The translations under genes were made by a program, and so were the position numbers. 64,000 nucleotides of DNA from an uncultured Acidobacteriaceae bacterium (lineage in GTDB: Bacteria > Acidobacteriota > Terriglobia > Terriglobales > Acidobacteriaceae): NCBI GenBank assembly GCA_903904755.1, contig CAIVDV010000065.1, positions 1 through 64,000 on the forward strand. Direction: 5' to 3'. Every line of letters begins with the position of its first letter. Position 1 is the stretch's first letter. A model generated the notes under the pieces. The model was not told the DNA's origin. It searched no databases and saw only the letters and a program-made list of their open reading frames with translations. Positions 26,264-34,037 of the stretch are shown in pieces.

Positions 26264-27064
26264 CTATCCGCGGCCTCCGGCTACTATCAACTTCTCAGCA
26301 ACATCCAGCAGTGCCGAGAATCTGCCTTCCACAAACCTCGGCCAAAGTGCCATTGAGCCCATTAGCAAAGCGAATCCTGTCAGGGTTTTCAGTGGAATCG
26401 TGAGCGAGATTACAGGTAGCTGCGGCGAGATCTTGCCCATCAGTCCCACCGATATCTCTACAAGGATCGTTGCTGCGAGCACCGGTGCGGCGAGCTCCAG
26501 CGCGGCTAAAAAGCAGCCGGCCACCATCGGAATCAACGTGCTTGAAACCGTCGGGATCGCGGAGAGATGAAACCCGCCAGGTGGCACCACCCGCAGACTC
26601 CGCACCAGCGATGCCAGCAGCACCCTGTCGAGCCCTGCGGCCATCAAGGTCAGCGTTCCCAGAAGATTGAAGAGATCGCCCATTAACGGCGTCTGAATCT
26701 CCGAAGCCGGGTCCAGCAGATTCACGAGCGAAAAACTAAACTGCATCCCGACAAATTGGCCTGCCAGCAGCAGCATCTCCTGCAGCAGGCTCAGCGTGAG
26801 TCCATAGACCGCTCCGGCCGCCACCTCGCCCATCACCGTGCCAAAAGTGATATCCACCTTACTGGTTCCCACAGCCGCTGCGACCGAAGGGATTAACAGC
26901 CATACCAGAACACCGCAGAAGGCGGCTTTTGTCCTCGCCGGCAGCGACTTTGACGAAAATAGCGGTGCCAAAGCAACCAGGGTACTCACCCGCACCAGAG
27001 TGAGAACCATTGCGGCAGCCAAACTCGAAAGGCCCGGTCCGGGAGGAAACGAGAGATAGTTCAT
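26264..27064 (-). CDS. fliR: Flagellar export gate protein FliR
   Basis: 266 residues with about six membrane segments. Typical motifs are LVRVSTLVALAPLFSSKSLPARTKAAF near the N-terminus, EMLLLAGQFVGMQFSFSLVNLLDP in the middle and VGLMGKISPQLPV after it. ATG 27064 overlaps the fliQ stop as ATGA. FliR forms the FliP5-FliQ4-FliR1 helical gate. Confidence 0.94.
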   Translation of the reverse strand: MNYLSFPPGPGLSSLAAAMVLTLVRVSTLVALAPLFSSKSLPARTKAAFCGVLVWLLIPSVAAAVGTSKVDITFGTVMGEVAAGAVYGLTLSLLQEMLLLAGQFVGMQFSFSLVNLLDPASEIQTPLMGDLFNLLGTLTLMAAGLDRVLLASLVRSLRVVPPGGFHLSAIPTVSSTLIPMVAGCFLAALELAAPVLAATILVEISVGLMGKISPQLPVISLTIPLKTLTGFALLMGSMALWPRFVEGRFSALLDVAEKLIVAGGRG

Positions 27065-27330
27065 CGCAGGTACCGCCCAAGGTTGCTGTACAAATACACG
27101 GTATAGGCACCCATACGGTGCAGGAACCACGGACAGGCCATCCCCAGAATCGCCACAATTGCAAACAGCCGAGGAACAGCTGTCAGCGACTGCTCCTGTA
27201 GGCTGGTAAGGGTCTGCACCAGGCTCAGCACGAAGCTCAACGCTGCGGCCACCAGCAGGATTGGCGCAGCCAGAATCATGGCTTCCTTCAACAACTGACG
27301 CAAGATTTCGGCCACCTGGTCTGGTGTCAT
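27061..27330 (-). CDS. fliQ: Flagellar export gate protein FliQ
   Basis: 89 residues with two hydrophobic hairpin helices. The opening MTPDQVAEILRQLLKEAMILAAPILL and the QTLTSLQEQSLTAVPRL loop are family hallmarks. It overlaps fliR by four bases and follows fliP after 11 bases, in the standard fliP-fliQ-fliR order. Confidence 0.95.
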   Translation of the reverse strand: MTPDQVAEILRQLLKEAMILAAPILLVAAALSFVLSLVQTLTSLQEQSLTAVPRLFAIVAILGMACPWFLHRMGAYTVYLYSNLGRYLR

Positions 27331-27341
27331 GGTCGCACCCC

Positions 27342-28058
27342 TCAGAAGCTCTTCAACAGAGAACCTGCCACTAGGTTCCAGCCATCCACCATCACAAAGA
27401 GCAGAATCTTGAGCGGAGTCGAGACGACCACCGGGGGTAACTGGAACATTCCAATCGAGGTCGTCACTGCGGCCGTTACCATGTCAATCAGCAGGAAAGG
27501 CAAATAGAGTACCGCGCCGATGGTAAAGCCGGCCTTCAGCTCCGAGAGCATGTAAGCAGGTACGACCACCTGCATTGGAAGATCCTCCGGCCTGCCAGGC
27601 CGTCCCAACTGAGCTGCGGAAGTAAACAAGGCGAGATCTTTCTCCCTCGCATACCTCAGCAGATACGCCTTCACCGGCACAGCTCCCCTATCAATGGCAT
27701 CCCAGCCTGTCACAAGACCCTGCCGATAGGGAGAGACCGCCTGCCGATCCACCTGGATGAGCACCGGCTGCATCAGAAACCAGGTCATCACTAATCCCAA
27801 CCCAAGCAGGGTCGGATTTGAAGGTGCAGTCTGAGTCCCCAATGCCTGACGGAGAAAGTGGAAGACCACCATCAACCGCACCAGAGGCGTTACTGCCATA
27901 ACCAGGGCAGGCAAGAGGGTAATAAGCGTCAGGACAAAGAGAATAGTCCAGGGCGTGGCATCTGAGGGATTGAACTTTCCGCTCAGGTCCGGCACCAGAG
28001 CTGGCAGCGTGCCCTGAGTCGCCGGGCGCAACCATTCTCCTGCAACCGCGGCTACCAC
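27342..28058 (-). CDS. fliP: Flagellar export gate protein FliP (no signal peptide)
   Basis: 238 residues with four membrane segments and clear signatures (TPLVRLMVVFHFLRQALGTQTAPSNPTLLGL, VPAYMLSELKAGFTIG, LLFVMVDGWNLVAGSLLKSF). The start is a GTG at 28058, five bases after GGAGG. It is the first possible start in this frame, yet the N-terminus (AAVAGEWLRPATQGTLP) is not hydrophobic. The cleavable signal sequence found in E. coli FliP is therefore absent. It overlaps the upstream fliO by seven bases. Confidence 0.94.
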   Translation of the reverse strand: MVAAVAGEWLRPATQGTLPALVPDLSGKFNPSDATPWTILFVLTLITLLPALVMAVTPLVRLMVVFHFLRQALGTQTAPSNPTLLGLGLVMTWFLMQPVLIQVDRQAVSPYRQGLVTGWDAIDRGAVPVKAYLLRYAREKDLALFTSAAQLGRPGRPEDLPMQVVVPAYMLSELKAGFTIGAVLYLPFLLIDMVTAAVTTSIGMFQLPPVVVSTPLKILLFVMVDGWNLVAGSLLKSF

Positions 28059-28510
28059 GAGAGCCTCCGCGGGCGGCGCAACCTGGCTGGCACATTCCCG
28101 GTCCGGGCGTTTGATTGGGCTGGCCCCCAGTTCGACGCACCCCCGGCAGGGCGGTGTCTTTTGCCATTGTCTGACGTGTCATTTTGCGCCGATTGGAAGA
28201 ATGGAGACGGAAGCACCGTCGGGGCGCCTTCCCCGCCGACCGACACCAACAGAAATTGGCCCGAAAACTCCACCAGCGCCAGGCTCTGTCTCGGCCCAAG
28301 AGACAAACGGTCGGCAAGGCGAAGCTCCAGGCTGCTTGCACTCGGGCCCGTCCGGCTCGGCCAACGGCCGGAGCGAACTACCCGGCCGAGCCATGAGAAC
28401 AGCCTTGCCAGCGGACCCAACGAGCCCGCTGGCCCGCGAAATCGTTTCTGAAGACACTCGTTCATCATTCCCCCATCTCTGGTCCATTCCCTAGCACGAG
28501 CATCTCTCAT
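28052..28510 (-). CDS. fliO: FliO-like flagellar assembly protein without obvious membrane span
   Basis: The core RLADRLSLGPRQSLALVEFSGQFLLVSVGG matches the FliO cytoplasmic domain, which helps assemble FliP. Usual FliO proteins have one N-terminal membrane helix; here the N-terminal part is short and Arg-rich (RLFSWLGRVVRSGRWPSR) and has no uninterrupted hydrophobic stretch. Two starts are possible: ATG 28510 overlapping the fliN stop (ATGA), or ATG 28468/28465 after GGGGGA. The C-terminal 50 residues look unstructured. Position directly before fliP supports the call. Confidence 0.75.
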   Translation of the reverse strand: MRDARAREWTRDGGMMNECLQKRFRGPAGSLGPLARLFSWLGRVVRSGRWPSRTGPSASSLELRLADRLSLGPRQSLALVEFSGQFLLVSVGGEGAPTVLPSPFFQSAQNDTSDNGKRHRPAGGASNWGPAQSNARTGNVPARLRRPRRLSW

Positions 28511-28911
28511 GCCAGCCGGGTAATCCGGACTGCCAGACGTGTATCGACAACCTCAAACTCCGACCAGGCCAATTGCACGTCCCCTGAACCGAGCGGGAGA
28601 TCCTCACCATGTCCCCAAAGAGTCTCAATGACCTCTCCAGGGGAGATACGCAGGAGTTGCCGCACCCGAAAATCTCGCACGGGAACCGCCACCACCAAGC
28701 CAACAGGCAGCCCGGAGCATCCCTCGGGAAGCGCCTCACCGAGGCTTTCGCCATCGCCCTCGCCGAGATTCCCGGTATGAGCCACCGGGTGTCCGTTTGA
28801 TGCTGTGAGCGCGGTTTCGGGATGGGTTTGATTCTGCGGGGGAAGAGCACCAGATTGCTCTTCGGTGAGACTCTCGTTTGGCACCGCCGGGGTTTGCAGC
28901 ATTGTCGCCAT
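28507..28911 (-). CDS. FliN-like SpoA-domain protein (second switch/export protein)
   Basis: 134 residues from ATG 28911, with GAGGG four bases upstream. After a low-complexity N-terminal half, residues about 68-134 form a divergent SpoA domain (VAVPVRDFRVRQLLRISPGEVIETLWGHGEDLPLGSGDVQLAWSEFEVVDTRLAVRITRLA). It differs from the canonical FliN at 20000-20794 and heads the fliN-fliO-fliP-fliQ-fliR-flhB-flhA cluster. It may be a second C-ring subunit or an export-sorting SpoA protein. A sigma-54-type promoter lies 25 bases upstream. Confidence 0.8.
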   Translation of the reverse strand: MATMLQTPAVPNESLTEEQSGALPPQNQTHPETALTASNGHPVAHTGNLGEGDGESLGEALPEGCSGLPVGLVVAVPVRDFRVRQLLRISPGEVIETLWGHGEDLPLGSGDVQLAWSEFEVVDTRLAVRITRLA

Positions 28912-28935
28912 CAATCCCTCCTGCCGACAACAATT

Positions 28936-28951
28936 TGCAAGAGGATACCCA
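28936..28951 (-). promoter_or_regulatory. Sigma-54-type promoter upstream of the fliN-like/fliO/fliP export cluster
   Basis: The minus strand reads TGGGTATCCTCTTGCA, matching TGGCAC-N5-TTGCA with GG and GC in correct phase and a perfect -12 TTGCA; the -24 half is TGGG rather than TGGC. The predicted start near 28925 gives a leader of about 14 bases that contains the GGAGGG ribosome-binding site of the fliN-like gene. Confidence 0.65.
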
Positions 28952-29163
28952 TTGTGGGGATTTGTTTATTGGAAATTTCTCATTAGAAAGGAAGATCCAA
29001 TTCCGACCCTGCCCGGATGGCCTCAATGTGTTCCTTGACGTTACCGCCGAAATCAGAATGTGCCAGAATTTCCGGGACGGGTGCCGGGCGGACGTTGTTT
29101 AGCTACCTGTCGCCCGACACGCCCGTGCCGCTCAAATGACATGAGTGCTCCAGAAAGTCCAGG

Positions 29164-30399
29164 TTAGTGGACCATGTTAATTGTTTCCTGCACGACGGAG
29201 TCGAAAGTAGTCACAGCCTTCGAGTTTGCTTCAAAAGCGCGCTGGGCGATAATCAGCTCGCTGAACTGCTGGCTGATGTTGACATTCGACTGTTCGAGCG
29301 ACCCATCCTGCAGGGTTCCAACTCCGGCTGTGCCTGATGCGCCTATTGCCGCGTTGCCGCTGGCAAGAGTCGTAGCGTATTCCCCAGCTCCAAGCTGCTT
29401 CAGCCCCTGCGTGTTGGCAATCACACCCAGAGCAAGTTTGCCGACAGCCATCGTCTGTCCATTCGAATAGCTGGCCGTAACCGTGCCGTCATTGCCAACC
29501 GTAAAACTCTGGTACTGGCCGGAGGCGAAGCCATTCTGGGTGGTGGCAGTCACCGCCGACGAGGCGTTCACCTGGGTGATTGTCGGTATCCCGCTGGATC
29601 CCAGCAGATTCCAGGTGAAGCTCAGGCTGTTGGCGCCATCCGTCAACCCGGTAAATGCGATCCCGGAGACGTTGGTCACCGGACTGGTCAGGGCACCACT
29701 GGCATTGAAGGTAAGCGTCCCAGTTGCATTTGTCGCCGTTCCCGCAGCCGTTTGGTCGCCGGCCGGCAGGGCAATCGAGTAATTCCAGGTGTTGTTTGCC
29801 GTTTTCGTGTAGGTCACGGTGGCAATATGGCTCGCCCCTAGCGAGTCATATACCGTGATCTGCCCAGGAACCGTGGCTCCCACCGCTGCGGCAGAGTCCA
29901 GGTTCGCGGTCATCCCAAACGTCGAAGTAGCCTGGGGGCTTTGCACCTGCCCAACCGGGACTGCAACCGGGGCAAGTGGCGCATTGGTGTTCACAACACC
30001 GTTCACAGCAGGGTAACCCAGCACATCCAAACCATCCTGCGAAGTCAGATTTCCGGTACTGCTCAGTGCAAAGTTCCCGTTGCGCGTGTAGACATTCTGT
30101 GCGCCGTTTTGCAGGACAAAGAATCCGTTGCCGTTAATTGCCACGTCGGTGGAGTTGCCTGTCGACGAGATGCTTCCTTGGGTAAACTGCGCCTGGATAT
30201 CGGCCGTTTGCACGCCGGCACCTTGCTGCAGCAAGTTCCCCGACCCTTCCTCGCCGATCTGTGTGTAAAACAGGTCGGCGAAGTTCACAGTCTGAGACTT
30301 GTAGCCTGTCGTGTTCATGTTCGACAGGTTGTTGGCAATCGTGTTGAGTGCCGTTGTGTCGGAATCCAATCCGCTGAGCGGAATATAAAAACTCGCCAT
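29164..30399 (-). CDS. flgE: Flagellar hook protein FlgE
   Basis: 411 residues from ATG 30399, preceded by GGAGGAAGAGG. The opening MASFYIPLSGLDSDTTALNTIANNLSNMNTTGYKSQTVNFADL and the C-terminal ANVNISQQFSELIIAQRAFEANSK-type helix (here QSNVNISQQFSELIIAQRAFEANSK) are diagnostic. The centre (DSLGASHIATVTYTKTANNTWNYSI) is the hook D1/D2 region. It is the last gene of the fliK-flgD-flgE group. Confidence 0.95.
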   Translation of the reverse strand: MASFYIPLSGLDSDTTALNTIANNLSNMNTTGYKSQTVNFADLFYTQIGEEGSGNLLQQGAGVQTADIQAQFTQGSISSTGNSTDVAINGNGFFVLQNGAQNVYTRNGNFALSSTGNLTSQDGLDVLGYPAVNGVVNTNAPLAPVAVPVGQVQSPQATSTFGMTANLDSAAAVGATVPGQITVYDSLGASHIATVTYTKTANNTWNYSIALPAGDQTAAGTATNATGTLTFNASGALTSPVTNVSGIAFTGLTDGANSLSFTWNLLGSSGIPTITQVNASSAVTATTQNGFASGQYQSFTVGNDGTVTASYSNGQTMAVGKLALGVIANTQGLKQLGAGEYATTLASGNAAIGASGTAGVGTLQDGSLEQSNVNISQQFSELIIAQRAFEANSKAVTTFDSVVQETINMVH

Positions 30400-30494
30400 C
30401 CTCTTCCTCCTCAAAACCTCTGTTTACGTGCCCGCGCCGCTGCGCGGCTCAGGCGCAATTCCGTTGATCACCGAAGAACTCCGGCGAAAGACTG

Positions 30495-31058
30495 TCACGG
30501 CGCGTGTGTGGGAATATCGCGGAGCGCCTTGCTCTCCGGCAGCCCCGCATCCTTCCTGGCAAGTGCGTGCCCGACCCTAGCTGCGGCCGACGCCATCCGG
30601 TTCCCGTAGGGTGTCGCAAATCCGGGCGCCTCGGAATCCAGCACGCGGCGGGCAGGCACACCGGAGATCCCAGAGCCTGCGGTTACATGTCCGGGTCTTC
30701 CTGAGGCGGCCCCAACCAAACCCCTGGAGCCGACTACCTGTCCAGTACTGCCGCCCGCCGCACCGGAAGTATTCCCACTGCTGGACCCGGTTCCCAGCGC
30801 CGTCGACAGATTCTGGTTGATGGAAATTAACTGCTCCAGGCTGTTTATGCTCACAAGCTGGTTCACATATGCGTTCGGATCTGTCGAAGCCGTCGGATCC
30901 TGATTCCGCATTTCGGTGACCAGCAGGGTCAGAAAATCATTCGCCCCAATCGTCGCCGAGGAAGAGCTCGCCGCATTTGCCGCAGCCTTCCCGGTTGGCG
31001 CCGAAGCCGCTGTCATAAGACCCGTCCCACCTTCCCTTTGTGTCCAAAGACTGACCAT
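30495..31058 (-). CDS. flgD: Hook-capping protein FlgD (N-terminal domain form)
   Basis: 187 residues from ATG 31058, six bases after GGGGAG; a nearer ATG (31064) abuts the ribosome-binding site. The capping region IGANDFLTLLVTEMRNQDPTASTDPNAYVNQLVSINSLEQLISIN is clear at about residues 35-80. The C-terminal tudor/FnIII-like domains of other FlgD proteins are missing, replaced by a Gly/Ser/Ala-rich tail. The reading frame is open far upstream into fliK, which matters for the G12 tract at 31343-31354. Confidence 0.9.
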   Translation of the reverse strand: MVSLWTQREGGTGLMTAASAPTGKAAANAASSSSATIGANDFLTLLVTEMRNQDPTASTDPNAYVNQLVSINSLEQLISINQNLSTALGTGSSSGNTSGAAGGSTGQVVGSRGLVGAASGRPGHVTAGSGISGVPARRVLDSEAPGFATPYGNRMASAAARVGHALARKDAGLPESKALRDIPTHAP

Positions 31059-31104
31059 GCCCATCTCCCCTTCCCTTTCTATGGTTTTCCCCGCCCGGCT
31101 CCGG

Positions 31105-33327
31105 TCAAGCCACAACCGAGATTCTGCTTCCGCTCCAACTCGAGACCTCTCGATAGAGGGTCTCCGATACCACCATCCCAGCCAGAGGTGCAACTCCGGG
31201 CGCGCCAACTGAAGCAATGCCTCCTCCCGGATTCCAACCTCGGCCAGACTCCGGGTCCCGCCCTGCGCGATGATCCGGCTGCTCTCCAGAACCCGAATGC
31301 ATCTCCGAGCCCTGGCCGGACCCCTGACCGGAATACTGACTACCCCCCCCCCCCGGCCTGCTTTCCAGCCTGTCGGCAAAGCCGGACTCTGCAACCGCTC
31401 CACTTGCCATCACTCCTAGACTTGTCAGGGGTATATGGCGGGTAATCATCCACTCACGCAACCCACTCATCTGCGCTCCAAGACTGTCGCGCGCACCCTC
31501 AGTCACAGTCGTCAACGTAGCGTGCAATCCGTCGGACTTCACGCCGGCACGCAACTCAACGTAGCCCAGCACCGGGTCCTGATAGCCGACGGAAAGGCTC
31601 CGTTGCGTGGCTGCAACAGTTGCCCGAACTGCAGGCGTTCCGCGATCGATGGCGTTAAATGGGTCGAAGCTCCCGGCCTCGTGCGGGCCATAACCCTCTC
31701 CAACGGCCCTGCCTCCGGCCTGGATCTGCTCGACCCTGCTGGCCGCTCCATGCACGGCGCTCGGAGTTGTGCCGGTATCGACTGTTGCAGCCGTCATCGA
31801 ACTCAATCCAGCTTGACCGCCCAGCTCTGCGAGCTTCTTTCTCCCGGGTATCGGGGCAGTGCTGGGATTCCCACCAGTCGGTTTGACTTCAGGCCGCCAT
31901 TCCTTATGCATCTCTGCCGAAACCCTGATACGCTGCTCATACTCCAGGCCAACTGGTGCCGAACCTGAAGTGACTGGTTCCGATGCCTCCTTGGAGATCG
32001 GCCCCGACTGCGGGGAAGTTGGATTTAGCGAATGCCGCGGTGGCTCTCCGAGATTGGCATCGAGCGCGCCGCTTCCGTGCTGGGGCGGTGAGGGCGCAAT
32101 CAATCCAATTGAAGTGATGTACGGTCCGTTTTCAACGGCCGCGTGCAAGAGGCCCTTATCCAACGGGTTTTGGGCCACCGATGGAATTGCATCAGAAGTG
32201 ATTTCGGAACGCTCGGTATGGATCGAGATTTCTTCAGCCGAACCCTCCGCCACAGGATTGGGCGGTCCAGCATCGAAGGAATTGCGCTCGATATCAGATT
32301 GCCTCGAAATTGCGCCTTCAACCCCATCCCTCCCCAATGAACGAGAATTCGCTTCTCTAAGGGCTCTTAACGCTGCCTCCGAATAGGAATCTTCCTGCCG
32401 GTCCGGCAAGGCCCTGCCCTGGGAGAGATTCCGCACATCGAGCGCCCCCTCGTCCCCCAATTCAGTTGCGCCGGCAACAAGCTCGACGGCACCAGCGCCC
32501 CGAAGCCCTCTATATTCCCTTCCGAACTTCGCTGGAAGTGCCTCGATCTCTCTCGGCCCGGCAGCTTCCACTGGTCCACATCCCATGCCATCTGGAGGAA
32601 CGAAGCGATTCAGGCTCACTTCTTCCGACGAAATGACATTGGTTTTCGTCTTTGGCATTCCGCCCTGTACTGCCGGAGCACCCAAGGAAATGACGTCTTC
32701 TTCACCGGCCGGAGAGAACGAATGCGCGGTTTTGCCAGCATTTCCTTGCCAGTTCTCCTGCGATTTGCTTGCCATGCCCGCTGTGACCCACTCCAGCGGA
32801 AGCACATCGGGCACGGATGCGGCTGCGAAATTCGCGTCGTCCGCGACGATCGCCCGCGGCGGCAGATCTACCACCTGATTTTCTTTCCGCGATGAGGTTG
32901 GCCGCGTCGACGCCAGTCCAGCGCTCCGCGCTCTGGAATTTCCGCTGCCGAAACCACCGGAAGTCGCTGCTGAATTTATCCGGCTCGCAACCGCTGAATT
33001 GAGAACCAACCCCTGCTTTTGCATTCTAAGCAGCATCGCCGGCCCACCCTCGGCGATTTCAGCTCTCTCTCGGGAATCCAGCTTGATCCGCTTCAATATT
33101 CCGGCAAAATCCTCCCCTTCCGCGATCCCCTGATTGGCTGAGGAATTGCGATATGCCAGTCCAACTGCCCGGCCAGTAACCGGAGAATCCGCGCGCCCCC
33201 CCCGTTGACAAGCGGGCGGCTGAGCAGTCGACGGTTCCCGGCTAGCCGACGGCAAGCAGGCCGCCGGGGATGTCGCCCGCCCAACAGACAGGAGCTGCAC
33301 CACGGAATTTGCCGTATTTTGCACCAC
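31105..33327 (-). CDS. fliK: Flagellar hook-length control protein FliK-like
   Basis: 740 residues. Most is low complexity, as expected for the molecular-ruler region. The C-terminal part near residues 575-640 (DPVLGYVELRAGVKSDGLHATLTTVTEGARDSLGAQMSGLREWMITRHIPL) matches the FliK switch domain that acts on FlhB. A tail rich in Gly, Ser and Gln follows, preceded by a run of 12 G in the coding strand. The start is a GTG at 33327 without a ribosome-binding site, so a different start is possible. It is followed by flgD and flgE, the usual neighbours. Confidence 0.85.
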   Translation of the reverse strand: MVQNTANSVVQLLSVGRATSPAACLPSASREPSTAQPPACQRGGRADSPVTGRAVGLAYRNSSANQGIAEGEDFAGILKRIKLDSRERAEIAEGGPAMLLRMQKQGLVLNSAVASRINSAATSGGFGSGNSRARSAGLASTRPTSSRKENQVVDLPPRAIVADDANFAAASVPDVLPLEWVTAGMASKSQENWQGNAGKTAHSFSPAGEEDVISLGAPAVQGGMPKTKTNVISSEEVSLNRFVPPDGMGCGPVEAAGPREIEALPAKFGREYRGLRGAGAVELVAGATELGDEGALDVRNLSQGRALPDRQEDSYSEAALRALREANSRSLGRDGVEGAISRQSDIERNSFDAGPPNPVAEGSAEEISIHTERSEITSDAIPSVAQNPLDKGLLHAAVENGPYITSIGLIAPSPPQHGSGALDANLGEPPRHSLNPTSPQSGPISKEASEPVTSGSAPVGLEYEQRIRVSAEMHKEWRPEVKPTGGNPSTAPIPGRKKLAELGGQAGLSSMTAATVDTGTTPSAVHGAASRVEQIQAGGRAVGEGYGPHEAGSFDPFNAIDRGTPAVRATVAATQRSLSVGYQDPVLGYVELRAGVKSDGLHATLTTVTEGARDSLGAQMSGLREWMITRHIPLTSLGVMASGAVAESGFADRLESRPGGGGSQYSGQGSGQGSEMHSGSGEQPDHRAGRDPESGRGWNPGGGIASVGAPGVAPLAGMVVSETLYREVSSWSGSRISVVA
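31343..31354 (-). repeat. Homopolymeric G12 tract inside fliK (C12 on the plus strand)
   Basis: Twelve consecutive G on the fliK coding strand encode Gly residues in PGGGGS. Runs of this length are prone to slippage in replication and transcription. The flgD frame is open through this point, one base ahead of the fliK frame, so loss of one G would join fliK codons to the flgD frame without a stop. Confidence 0.9.
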
Positions 33328-33338
33328 GCGGAGACTGT

Positions 33339-33354
33339 TGCAGCAAGATGTCCA
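33339..33354 (-). promoter_or_regulatory. Weak sigma-54-type element upstream of fliK
   Basis: The minus strand reads TGGACATCTTGCTGCA. GG and TGCA are in correct -24/-12 phase, but the C of TGGC and part of TTGC are lost. The start would fall at about 33328, directly at the GTG of fliK, so if real the transcript would be nearly leaderless. It may be chance. Confidence 0.3.
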
Positions 33355-33382
33355 AAGTTAAGGGGGGAAGGTTAGCAGAGAT

Positions 33383-33883
33383 TCATAGATCGGAGTTCTG
33401 CGACCCCTGAATATCCGCAGTCTTCTGAAGGATTGCCTTGCGGCTCGAGGCGTTGGCATGGCGCTTCTGGCCGAACCAGTCGTCCAGCATCTGCTGGGCT
33501 TGCCGCTCCGCCTTTTCCCGGCAGATCTTCTCGTCGGCTTCAGCAAGCATCTCGACCTGACGTCGGCTGGTGCGGCGCACTAGAAATTCTTCTCGCTGCC
33601 GGACCAGCTCCGCTTCAGTCTCCCGGATGCGGATCACCAGCCTGTCTTGCCATTGAATCCCGACTTCCACCGCCGCCTGACCCGCCATGCGGGTGAGTGC
33701 TTCTCCGCTCAGCAACCCAGCGCCAGCCTCCCGCAGGCCAGCACGCAGCCGTGCCTTGACCGAATCATCCGCACGGGCGACAAGCTCCCGCGCCCTAGCC
33801 ACCACCTCCAACTTTATGCGGCTTTGCTCCTCTTCGAGTTCCCGTAACCGCAACAGCCGCGACAAAACTCTCCTGTTTTCCAT
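33383..33883 (-). CDS. fliJ: FliJ-like export chaperone-escort protein
   Basis: 166 residues from ATG 33883, predicted almost wholly helical coiled coil (VLSRLLRLRELEEEQSRIKLEVVARARELVARA, then VRQREEFLVRRTSRRQVEMLAEADEK). The C-terminal QRQVEML-EADE pattern is typical of FliJ, the stalk protein that couples FliI to FlhA. It follows fliI on the same strand, the standard location. Confidence 0.85.
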   Translation of the reverse strand: MENRRVLSRLLRLRELEEEQSRIKLEVVARARELVARADDSVKARLRAGLREAGAGLLSGEALTRMAGQAAVEVGIQWQDRLVIRIRETEAELVRQREEFLVRRTSRRQVEMLAEADEKICREKAERQAQQMLDDWFGQKRHANASSRKAILQKTADIQGSQNSDL

Positions 33884-34037
33884 CTGGATTCTACCCCCAA
33901 CTCCCGCTTGCCAACCGGCATCATTGAATCCCGAACCGACCTGCATCCAAAGCTACTCTCCATCTCCCTTGCCGGATTCCGCGGTAACTCAGGCCGCTTC
34001 CGGCGGGGGTGCCGGTCTGAAGCCAGCGCGACGTTGA

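Noticed and set aside
26264-27130. Longer FliR start at 27130
   Set aside because: The added residues lack family similarity and overlap fliQ by 70 bases; ATG 27064 gives the usual ATGA overlap.
28983-29100. Minus-strand reading frame with protein-like sequence (KEHIEAIRAGSELDLPF) between flgE and the fliN-like gene
   Set aside because: It has no ATG, GTG or TTG start before the plausible part and a TAG directly upstream. It could be a remnant, but I cannot support a gene.
29164-30399. Possible flagellin gene because of Asn/Thr/Ser-rich sequence
   Set aside because: The N-terminal PLSGLDSDTTALNTIANNLSNMNTTGYK and C-terminal hook signature identify FlgE, not FliC.
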